A DNA stretch of 64,000 nt, from assembly GCA_007922305.1 (NCBI GenBank), contig ML677373.1, positions 12,388,127 through 12,452,126 on the forward strand. Reading direction: 5' to 3'. Source of the stretch: Dermatemys mawii (taxonomy: Eukaryota; Chordata; Testudines; Dermatemydidae). Below are positions 12,601 through 24,600 of this stretch, one piece after another. The stretch's first letter is position 1. The number at the start of each line of letters is the position of its first letter. Below the pieces are notes generated by a model that saw nothing but the letters and a program-made list of their open reading frames with translations, made no database searches and had not been told where the DNA came from. The translations under genes were made by a program, and so were the position numbers.

Positions 12601-15600
12601 TTGTGAGGTCCTAAATTACAACAAAAGGAGGAGAGAGAGAGAGACTTGAATTGTCTTGCACGCAAGTTATTTTAGGTTGTTATGTAACCAGAGCAGAAGA
12701 ACAATTGCATCAGCTTCTTTTAATGAAAAAGCTTTTCACATAGAAGGGTCTGTTTCTTCCTCATCTGAAAGTGGGACAAAAAAGAACTGCTGCTGCCTTG
12801 GTGGGGTTACTTGAGGGTCTCTCCCATCTTCAGAATTGCAGGTGGTCATTTACAAAGACTTAACCCAGTAATTTTCCTTGTCAGGGAAAAGTTCAGGCAA
12901 GCAAATATCTTGACTGTAAGGTTTGGCTGGTCACGTGGTCCTGAATTCAGATTGCATTGTGTATCGAGGTTTGTAATTGCGTACACAACAGCCTGAGGGC
13001 CTCCCTTTCAGGCACAGTCTTATATGCCGGCTGTCAGATTGAGTGCCTCAAGTCTGTGTGTGAAGAATTAACCATACAAAAAGGATAAAAGATTAAGCTT
13101 CCCTTTGACCTGATCAAACAGTTGGTGGATGGGACAACTCATGCCTGGTTGTGGTATTCTTGAAATGCTCCACTTTTATCCTTGCTGTTTACATGCACCT
13201 TGATTTACGCTTTGGAGCTGAGCAGCAGCCAAAGATGGCAGCAAACAAGAGGAGGGCAATGAAGACTGTGCAAAATGACCCAATCACCACTAGTCCCGCA
13301 AGAGCCCAATCATCTGTAAGAATGCCACTCTTCCACTTTTCCAGAACTGGGAAAGCCGCTTGTGTTGAGGACGACATGCTGGCCTGCCACTCCTGGAATT
13401 AGAATGGGGAAACCAGATGAGTGTCTGATGCTTGTTTGCCTTCTCTACTACCTTAACAGAGATATGCACTCACACACCCTTTACACACTTACTAGCATTG
13501 TTCTTTCAAAGGTGTAGTCACTCTTTAGTGAAATCAATCCCATGAACATAAACAGAATATAGAACACCAAACAACTGTGTAGTAATCTGTGCCAGAGAAG
13601 AGAGAAGATTCTGCCCTTAAAATTCTGTTCAGGGATTAATTATTCCAGCAGTGGGGTTTTATTTTACCAATATTTTAGCAGCATCTGCTAGTGCAGCTAC
13701 AGTCATGGCTTTGTCAGAATCTTCAGTATAAGGATTGTATAGTCTGGATGTAAAAGGAATATAATAAAATCAATGACATAGCAAGTCTGTAGGAGCAGAA
13801 GACATTTTGAACCAGATCCTCAGCAGGGGTAAATCAGGATAGCACCACTGAAGTCAGTTGAGATGCTCTGGTTTACACCAGTTGAGGATGTGGCCTTTTT
13901 AAAATAAAAAGTTAGGCTCTTAAATCATGGGTGTACACCAGACGTGGAAATATGCCCTTGTACCCCATAGCAAAAGCAATCAGTTCTACAGGCACATTAT
14001 CAAATGGGGAGTTAAACTCTCTTGTTGTTTAATACAAAAAGATAAGGAATTAGAACAGCCAAACTACCACCATGCAAACATTTCTCCTTCCGCGAGTGTA
14101 ATTACGCACGGTGCGTTTTAGCATTGAATCCCTTAGCTTCCCCCTTGCCTTGCTTACAGCCATACTGTAACACCCTTTAAATAACATCTGACATCTCTTT
14201 GCAAGAAGCTTTAATGCTTCCCTGCTTTATACTCCTCAGTGAGAAATGAAAGGATGGATGGATTATTCCCCCTTCCGTCACTGACCTAAAACAAAGAGTG
14301 GAGGAGAAGGAGACCAACCTCACTAAATTATTTCAGTCTACTTATACTTGTACTAGCCTTGCATTTCTGACCCTAATACTACATGAAAGGAATGGGATTA
14401 GACAGTGTGAAGTTAATATCTTCACAAAGCTGTGCCCGCTAGAATCTCAGAAATACACTCCACTTGCTCCTTGTTACTTCTGCCCCAGCAGGCAAAGTAC
14501 AGTATTTGGAAAATGCTTTGGTTTTGAAATCACAGCAGATCATTTAACAGGGTCCTTTATAACTCTGCAATCAGATGTGTAGTGACAAAGGGTCTGTCTG
14601 GATAATTCACCCCTGCAAAGGCTGCACATAGACCCTCTGGGACAGTCCCCTCTCCCTCTAAAATAGTGACAGCACTGATAGCCTCAAAATAGGTCTCTTC
14701 CAAGCCCCAAGGAAGAAATACAGTCTGACTGGATACCCAAAAGCTGCCATCTTTCCTCTGAATGCAGTCAGCCTTGAAACAAAGTAGTCATAGATGGTTT
14801 CACTATTACCTGAGGCTGTTATAGATGTAACGTATGTGCCTTCTGCTGCTGGTGCCCTCTCTGCAGGTCTTGCAGAAGATCCTGGCTTGCTGAGAGGTCC
14901 CTCTTCAGTGTGCATGGGAAGGGCTGATTCTCTGTGGGAATTGCCTGTTTGTACTTTAGTAACTTATTAACAGCGGTGGCAGTGTTTTCTGTCTCCCCTG
15001 CAGGCTTTCTGGAAGGGTGGTGAGGCTTATCTCTGGCTTCCCTGATTGTACAGTTCAGAGACTTGGTTTGTCCATGACTCAACCACTTCCAAGCCTCATT
15101 TGTGTCTGTGTGTGTGTGTGTGTATACGTTTCAATTGGAGTAATCCTGCTGGAAAGGTAGCAGAGGGAAATGGTAGGTATCATGTGTCCAGCCTTTGATG
15201 CCACTGTGACTTGTGATTAAAGCCTGCAGCTCATGTTCACTGCTGTTACTCCTTGATGTATTTCAGCAAGCACCAGCCAGTGTGAGAGCCTGGGTGGGAG
15301 GGGTATGTTGGCAATATGAACCTTTTCCCCAAAAAAGTAAAACATTCATTATTTTGTTAAAGACCTAGAATTACTGCCTTTAAAAGTTTGTCCTGACCGT
15401 GGGCCAAATTGATTGGATCAGGTTCAGACCTGGTGTGAAGTTGAGTTGCATATGCATGCACCAGGTCTGAATTTGGCCAAGTATGTCATCCCATCATGAT
15501 GTAATGTCCTGACTGGATGCTGTGCTGACTCCGAAGGATATTTTTGAACATGTCAATATCCTGCAAGTCTTACTTGTATGATGTGAGACTGCCATAGGAA

Positions 15601-18600
15601 ACAATGCAACAGATAGCAACCCTTCCTCTCTATTATTCATCCCACTGATCTTTTTACCCTATGGTCTCCACGTGACACTGTGATTGAATCAAACATCTTT
15701 TCTTTCCTCCTTTCCATGCTTGCATCCTGCTGCAGGCATCCATTCCAACAAAAAACCTTACGTATACTTGAGAGGACCTGCTAGTTCCTGTAGCTGCTGG
15801 GTCAGGTGGTAGCTCACAACTTCACTCTTGGTGAAGGGGATTCGGCTCTAATCTCTGATTTAGGTACAGAAGTCAGTATCCCAAGCTCAGTTTGGAAACA
15901 AAGGGCATGTGTACAATGCAGCCACTACGACGGCACAGCTACAGCACTGTGCCACGGTAGCACCATAGCGGGGGAGAGGGGATGCTTCCTATGTGAACAG
16001 AAAGTGTTTTTACCCTTCACAGCCCTGCATAACCTAGTCCATTTAATTTTCAAATGTAACCAGGCCTTGCTTCTCTCTTTTTAGAAGTGTGTTAAACAAG
16101 ACAACAATTCCAATCAGTAGCTTCATCAATTTGTAACAGTACAGGAGAGTAGTCCCTTACAGAGCACTTGCATGGTGGGATAGCTGTAATCAAATACACT
16201 CTTTGTGTCTTTGTTAGAGTGGAATGAGAAGATTATACAAGTAGAAGGCTCAAGAGGGGTGTGTGAGAGAAAGGTGAACTTGTTGCTCACCATCAGATCC
16301 TACAGGCTGATCAAAAGTAGCATTAACTGAGGTCAGTTTAGCACTCTAAAGCGGGAGGATTAATCCTGGTGAATAGAAGGTTTTATGTAAGATATATGTG
16401 ACCACGCCCCACTTTACCAAAATGGAAAAATTGCATAACCAGAAAGCTATGACAGCTGTATCGTGGAAGACTAAAGCAATTGTCGCTTGCATCTTGCACT
16501 TCCTGCTTCCATGTTAACTCCAGCTGTTGCACATTTACAAAAGCTTCTGCATTTGAAGAGAGTTATTCTCTGCCTGTGCTTAATCCCCTCTTCCTATCTG
16601 AGCAAGGAGTTGCCTCAGATCCAACACTGAACAGGGTAAATCTGCCTGTGGCTCTCATCCACTTTATCTGTAGATTGTTAAGACAAGAGACTAGAAATAT
16701 GTATGTATAATGTGCAGGTGGAGTTGGTCCAGTGTTTGTTAGCCAGCCATACACTGTAGAAATTCAGCAAGTTTTGAATTATGATTTGTGGCATCCCCTG
16801 AAATTCTTTGTGCACTGGGACTTAGACTCCATCTAGCCATGTACTTAAGCATCTGCTGAATTTCAAGCGTGCGAGTAATCCCACTCACTTTGACGGGACT
16901 GCTCACATGCTTTAAAGAGAACTAGCACACTCAGCACTTTTCAGGACTGAGCCCAAAGTCAGTAGGGGTAAGGTGTCCAGACCACCTGATGGTAGGACCC
17001 TGTTCTGAAATATGAGCTTGGTTTTAGGCTGTCTTTAGCAAGTGTTTAAATTCTCTATCCCTCCCCTTTTTTTTTATTCCCAGTTGTTGCTAATTCAGGA
17101 ATATGTGGTGGTGGAGATAAGGCTGGGGCCTTCCTCTTGCTGCTCTTGGTCAGTATTTTAAGCCTATTGGCCTTTCTCGTGTTGCTGTGCCTGTGTAGAT
17201 AAGGGCTAGTAAATATGGGCTTGCTTGTAGCAGTCTCCCAGTACTCATTGTTACTCCAGGTGAATTTCCTCACTACAGTGTCCTCCTTGTGACAGCCACC
17301 ATGACTGCATTAGCACAGGCAGCTCCATGATGGTGAAACGCGTCTCGTTAGGATCCTGTTCATTTCTATAGCAGTGGAGTATATTTTTTAATCCTTTTTT
17401 AAAAATGTGGTGAATAAGAAAAATTCAAAACCACAAGTGTGGCTAGCATCGAATTTCTATTGGACACCGCTGATCTAAACATTCCTCTACATTGTTGGCA
17501 GCTTCCAGAATTGTTTCAAAGTATGAGAACGAACTCAGATGCAAAACAGACAAATCTAATTGAGTGAAGAACAAAAAGCTAAACAACACAAGTGGTGAAA
17601 AGTAAACTAGTTGATTTTTTGTGTGTGTGTGTGTACGTAAATGTAAACACAGAGGATATTGTTAATAATCTAGGGCAATATTAGTAATTTAGCTAAGGGA
17701 TTCTTTTAAATATTTTTTCCTCTTTTCATTGCCCCTTTTTACAGAAGTATCAGCAAGTGTTAAAAAAGCACCATATTCAAAGCTTTGTAACTCGGACCAC
17801 CTTAGCTGAACTCTTGACACGGTAGATGTGTAGTCCTTTTGGCTGTTTCAATCATAATAGTAAAAATGCAAAATGCGAGTAGAAGATGCTTTGTTTACAC
17901 TCTCTTAACTCTGAATGGGCTTATTTTAATTTCTCTTAAAGGTGATCAGTTCATATTGTGGCATAATAGCTTTCAGTTTTAAAAATTAAATCCCTTTTAA
18001 TTAACAGATTACTGAGAAAGGGGAGTAGTTTTTCTTCTCCTGTCCTACCCTTAATTACAAATGTCGGGCCCAGTGCTGCAGACTTTATACACATGTAACT
18101 TCCTTATGAAGTTCACTAGACTATAACCCAAATATACACAGTGGCTGTGGTGTTGAAAAGATATTTATTTGCACTTGTTAACTTTAGCGGTACAGTTTGC
18201 TTGGTTCCAGTTTGCTCCACCACTTGTCATGATGCCATCTCTCAGCTGCTGCATGTATATCCTGAATTAACACTGCCTTCATTGTGTATTCTCTCTCTGA
18301 AATACATGTGTGTATAAATATACCTTACACATTTGCTGCCATTAATATAAACTATACACAGGCCTATTTTAGTGCAGGGAGCTAGGCATGCACTCCCATG
18401 AATAATAATGGGGATTTGTACATCTGCTTCAGTGCCCTATGCACTGTATTGAACACTCACCCTGCAATATGCAGAAAAAGCGACACTTTTCCGTAGAAGA
18501 GAAGGATCTAAATAAAAAGCTTTTTTTAAAAAAATGATGACCAGCAGGGCAAGAAAACAAAACAATTTGTGTTACGGTTTTCCCCTCTTGCCTTCATCCT

Positions 18601-21600
18601 TTAGTATATGATGGATATTGCACGTAGGCCTAATTGTTTTCCTCTTTGGCAGCTTCCTTGTCTTTGTAACACTGGGAAAATAAGAGCAGGGAGTGTTTGA
18701 TGCCAACTGTATTTCCAGTTTCTGAGCTCACGTGCCAGCTGAAAGTCCATGTCATGCTGTGCTCTGAGTGGATGTCTGTTAAATTTCACATACTCTGTTA
18801 CTCATGGTTTTAAAGACAGTAGGACAGGGAAGGAAAAGCCATGCTTGCTTTGGGCTTGATCCTGAGGAGTGCTGATAATGGACATCTCCACTGATGACAG
18901 TAGGAGCTGCTGGTACCCAGCACTACCTCTCTGGATTAGGTCATTTATCAAGAGAGCAGAGGACCTTCCTAACCCTGGGACAGTCTGCATGTGGTCTTTG
19001 TCATGGTTTGCTGCTCTTTGCTCTCAAAGAAGAAGCCTGTTGGATTTGCTGCTTGCCCAGCTGCAATGTTCGCATTGGGAAAAGTCTGTTTTTGTGTCTT
19101 TCTATGGCAAGGAGACAAGGATGTCAGAATACTGTTACCTATGTGACCAAATCACAGACCCAGGCAGTGATCATTGCAGAAAACCTACTACATTTTATGA
19201 TCCACTTTCCACCTCTGCAGCATATTCTCATTCACTCCCACCAGCCTGTTCAGAGGGTTAGTGTAGAGAGGGTCATTCCCAGGGGATTCAGTCACAGTGG
19301 CTGCCTATGTCTTCTTTCACTTCTCCTGATGCATTTCACGCGTGAGCAGTTGGCTGGATCTGGATCTTCCTGCCTCTCTGATCAGGGCCTCCTTTGCAGC
19401 AGCAGCGCCGATAGCAGCAACAGCTGCAGGCTACGGTCATCAGTGACAGCACAGTAACTGGAGAGAGAAATGAAGAGTATTAGCTTCTGAAAAGATCTGA
19501 CAAGAATAAAAACAGACTGACTTTGCAGTGCCTTGAAGAGGCAAAATTTCCTGGAAGCTCTGCTGTAAATGTTGGATTTATTTCTGGGCAGGTAGAGATA
19601 GTAGTTTATGGCAAAAAACCCCTACAACATTGGCGTATCAATAGGTGAGCGAATAACCTTAAAGCTACAGAATAATATTTATAATTACATTATACAGCAC
19701 ATTTAATTCCAAAGATTCTCAAAATACTTTCCAGACTGTGGGTCCCGTGATCCGTTAACGGCAGTGGGAATTTTTCATGTTCAATTACTGCAAGTTATAT
19801 GCTCGTAAGGCCTGGGGCATCAGGCCTAATGGAAATCCTTCCACCCCTTAGTACAGCCTCCTCTGGAGTGAAATGCATCAGCTGTGTAGCGCTGTGTGGC
19901 TTTAAAGCCTGGAAAGTGAAGAACAGTATTCCTTTCAGATGAAATTATAGGGGGAATCTTAAGTTATTTGGGAAACAGTTACCAGAGCTGGGATTTGTCG
20001 GTGTTATCATCCCATCTCTTAAGAAAAATGACTTTAAAGACAAACAGGTGTTCAGAACTTGCAGGGCAGGGAGGTGTTCCTTCCAAACTGATAAACTAGT
20101 AGGCACTTATGTTTTTGTTAGTCATAGAATTTAAGGCTAAAAGGGACTCTCAAATCATCTAGTCTGACCCTCGCATATTTCACAGGCCACCACCACCCCG
20201 CAACTATCTGTCCAAACTATATATACTGTAGTGTCAAACATAGGCTTCCCTTTAAAAACAAAGAGCTGAACTGCCAGGATCCTGTTCGGGATGATGGTCA
20301 AGATGGGGATGGGATTTATTACCTTTCTCTGGAAGAGATAAGGATGATGCATTAAGTGTTGCATAACACCCATTGTGTCTGTTCCTTTAAGTGTAATACA
20401 TTGACAGGCTGCCAGGTAAGCTGACCCCGTGGGGAAACCAGTTGTGTCTATGAGAAGCAGATATACCTGCTTCCAAATTCCAGATGAGGGAGGGATCTCT
20501 TCGTGGTGGGCACACGCCCTTCCCCATGGCATTCAAACTGGGAGCAAACTCCCCCTTCTCCCTTTCACTCAAGGGTGCTTGCTTTTCTTCTTTCTACTTT
20601 TCCACTGTTTAAAAAAAAATTCTCCATCTGACCACACAACTGTTTATTCCCCCTCCTCCAACACCAGTTACTCCATGACAGCTAACCTCTTCAAGGGGGA
20701 GGCACCCTTTCTGTTCATACCAGGAAAAGAAATGTCCATTCTAAAGTGTGCCAGTTTCTAAGCAGCAGCAGTAATTGGGGCAGGGGGGCAATCCCAGACT
20801 TGAGTGTCTCATCTGGTGGCAAGATACACTAATACCATTCTTCGCAACTGCTCTTCTGCTCCTCAAAACATTTACACATGATGTGACTCGGATTTATTCA
20901 CAGCGATAGAAGAGTGCTTCTCTCTGGATCAATGTTCAGGAGTGATGTATGGGGAAAGCTTGCACTGCTGCTCCCCATGCTACATGTTCTGTACATAAAC
21001 AGGAATTAATTCTTCAGGGCTGTCAGTCTGGTGCTATCCCGAATGCTAAAATTCACTTCAATCAGAATGGATTTGTGGGAGAAAATAAGCTAGAGAATCA
21101 CATTCTTTAGAACAGCTGCAGAACACACCTGCTTTCAGCAAAGTCATCAGCACAGCCTGCCAGCCTACGAGATTTGAGGGGTTCAGGCAACAATGAGCAT
21201 GTAGGATCCTAGCACTCTTCCATGTACTTACCGATAAAGAAGAGGATAATACAAAATGACACTATCTCCACAGGATCAGCCTTGGGCAGCTTCTGGAGCT
21301 TAAGCAGGAACTTCTCACCGATAGTCTGTATTTCCTTCAGAAAGCCTTCGGAAGACATCCTGGACAGCACTGTCCCAGTTGTGTTACACTGGAGAAAAGC
21401 CAAAGAAAGAAAGAAAGAGTGTGCATGAAACTCTTTACTGTCAATATTACTAACCCTAGAGAAACAAACGAGCCTTCTTGAGGGAGCTAATTTGGGATCA
21501 CAAGTAAAACACGTTTCTCCGGTCTCAGCCCTTGTTCCCAAGAGCTAAGGAGGAGGGATGTTAAGTACAGTATCTGCACATCCTGACATTGCTTTTACTC

Positions 21601-24600
21601 AGATCTGGAGCTAGCTGACACTCTGGCTTTGTATCAGATCAGTTTGGGGGTTTACTCCCCATCTGGGCTCCGCTTCATCACTTTTAACTTTGCACAGTTG
21701 GGCAAGAACAAAAATATGGTGTTCTGTCTCAGCCTGCTAGATATGGGTTAACAACAAAGATGGCTGATGGCTGGCCAAGGACTTCGTGATTATCTTCCAC
21801 AAAGGGAAAAACTGGCTGTTACTTTTCTTCATTTTTTGATTGTCCAAACTCATGTTCTCCCAGAATGTAAGCTGAGAATGTGTCCCCCAAATCATGCATA
21901 CAATGCTGCATTCTGTATATGAAATTGTCTTTCCCTGTGTAGCGCAACACACACTCCCTTTTAAGGTTTCTTGTAGCTCCAGCTGCAGCAAGCCACCTTG
22001 TGAGTGCTTCCATTATCATAGCACCCTTGTGTAATACTCATGTCACATTTTTGGTTTCTCCAGCTGGTGGTGTACGGTCATATTATGAATTTTGACTGAT
22101 CCACATCTATTTAGGAGACATAAATGCTTCAGTTTTATTCAGCTGACTGTGACTTTTGTACCTGGTAAGATAAATATAGATCTGTTTGACCACATATTCG
22201 TAGTAATGTAGAGACATATAATCTGACTAAGGGATTTAGACTCCCACTCATTGTGTGTAAGGAGGGGAGGGGATGAAGTGAGAACAAATGCCGCAGAGAT
22301 CTATTTGACTCTAGAGCCTAGTGTAGATGATCTTTACCCGCTTTCTACTGCATTTCTCTTGTAATTCCATCAAGTATGAAAAGGTAACTTATTGTCAGGA
22401 GTTGAAAAGACTTATAGAGCAACATTTTCAAAGCTACCACTTCAATTGTATCCATATTATTTGCAAGCCTGCTCTTTTGTGTGAGCAAAAACTTCTTGTG
22501 TCTACAAATGGATGAGTTTGCAGTGTTACTGGAGAGTGATGTAGAGTGCTGTTTTTAAGAGCTTGCCTATGCTGAGAATGTAATTTGGATTAAGGGAAGG
22601 TGTGAATTTAAAGCAGCATAACTATTCCAGATTAACTGTCTGCATGGATGCTCTTTATTCCAGAATGAGAGTGCGTTCTTCTGAATTAGGATAATCCACT
22701 TTTCAAAGCAGGTTGGTTTATCTACATAAACCATTTAGTTCATGGCAGGCTGGGGTGTAAACTACACTGCACTAGCCTGCTGTGCTCTAGGAGTCTGTGT
22801 AACCTCTGCTGATGTGCACTAACCGTTCTTTAAGGCGCTTTGATCTACTCCCATGTCAAAGCAGGGTATATCAGAGCACAGTAGGGAACAGTTAGTGTGC
22901 TTTGTAGGGTTCACACAAACACTAAGTGCACAACAGGTTAATGTGGGGTAGATTTACACCCTACCATGCTGCAAGTCAAATGTTTGTGTAGACAACCTTA
23001 AGCTAAACAGGGACAAGTCACTTTAGTCTGGAATCAGAGCATCCATGCAGGCAGCTAATTGGGATTAATTATTTTAGAATAGTTTTTCCAAATTAATTCC
23101 CCATATAGACAGATCTTGAAAGGTGTCCAACTGTGTTAATGTTGTAGCATGTGTAGTATCAACACGACTAGTTTCCCCATCATCAGTTATTCAACTCATT
23201 GTGCCTATTAGAAACGTAAACTGCTTAGAAGCATGCAGGCTGTTAGACGCATGCAAAGCCTTGCATATAGTGTGTGCTTGGCCCCCCGACTGAGTTAAGG
23301 TTCTCATGCCATCATTCAACTGAAATTTCCTGGATTGTTTAAATTATATTAGTTGACACTGTTGTATGGGAGTCTCATGTTGCAGTTAATTTCTGCCTTT
23401 TGTCGTGACATAAAGCAAACAGAGATACAGCAAACGTTTCATAAATAAGTCAACCAATTCACTGCTGTACTTTCTGCTTTGATTTGCCCAGTGGATGCTC
23501 TGGGTTCAGCCTTCAGTACATTTAGAACAATTACTTGGGAGAGATCTTGGCTCTTTCTTTGCATGCTTGGTTTAAATACTATGCTGCCAAGTAAAACAGT
23601 ATATTTTGAATGTGGATACAATCCACGGGTTGGTTCTTTTAAAAACAAGGCTACAGAGTTTATGGGCAAGGAAGAGTCAGAATCAGATGGTTTCTTAGGG
23701 GCAGGGGGAAAAAGGCAAGGTGGGAAGAGAGGCCAGGTCTAGTAGGAACAGTGCTGCCAGGTGCAGTGAAGCACAGTTGTGGCCTTATGACCTGAAATGG
23801 TGTAGCCTGATCAATGTAATTAATAAATAATCTATAGATTACTTAAGAGTTCTCAGTTATTCAAATTATTTTATAGTTGGGATCTCCGATGTGCACAGTT
23901 GCAACACTCACGCTACAGGTCGGGAACTCTTCTCTATTTACCAATAATTTTATTAACATTTAGCACAGTCACAAACACTCCAGCCCAGTAAGGTAGATAG
24001 AGATATTACAGAATGTACGTCTGAACAGCCATATACTTACACCATCCCAACATACAGATCAACCTGAAATGTTAGTCACCATCTTCCTCGTTACCTTGCC
24101 CCTCATCACCAGTAGCCATCATTCTGGCACTTCGCATGGGCTACATATCTTTTTCCTACTGTTCATAGGCTGGGGTGCAACTTTTATAATATGTTATGCT
24201 GACCCCACTATGTCTGATCCTTATTCAATAGGGGTTTCTCCCCTCTTCCTTATTTGTATTTCCTTATCTTGCTAATGCTGGGCGTCCTTCTCCTATAGGT
24301 TAGTATATCAGTGATTTCAACTTATTATCATACATGTCAATTCGTTGCCTTGGCACCCTTGTGATTCAGTATGCGCAGTAGCTTATGTACCAATTGTTAT
24401 CATGTACATCAATTCATCGCTATGACACTCTTGTGTGGAATTTCCCCTTAAACACTATTTTTCAGCTCCCCAATACTTCGGGTTTTCCACTGGGCCATTT
24501 ACCTGTGCCAGCATTCATAGGCCTCAAGCCTGATGCTAACTGCGGAAGCTAATGTCTTATAGGATACAGGCCTGTAGGTTCCTTGTATTACTGCTGATTA

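Larger units (their letters stand above)
10412..13188. other. large RECQL5 intron, first part
   Basis: Starts with the gtaagt donor whose TAA could end the short isoform. Holds the CR1 tail at 10590 and a hairpin repeat at about 10990-11070. No coding sequence recognised otherwise; possible SMIM6 3' UTR at the right end. Confidence 0.6.
13393..19335. other. large RECQL5 intron between SMIM6 and SMIM5
   Basis: Expected to contain SMIM6 5' non-coding exons and the SMIM5 3' UTR, but I cannot place their ends. Otherwise hairpin repeats and a (TG)n run at about 15103-15122. Confidence 0.55.

Noticed and set aside
18894..19457. 187-codon open frame on + strand
   Set aside because: Antisense to the SMIM5 terminal exon; no family resemblance, no splice support, and composition explained by the Cys/Gln codons of the real exon read backwards.
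21209..21541. Longer SMIM5 start near 21541
   Set aside because: The extra 61 codons cross a good 3' splice site at 21389-21390 and do not resemble SMIM5; the ATG at 21358 aligns with the known N-terminus.
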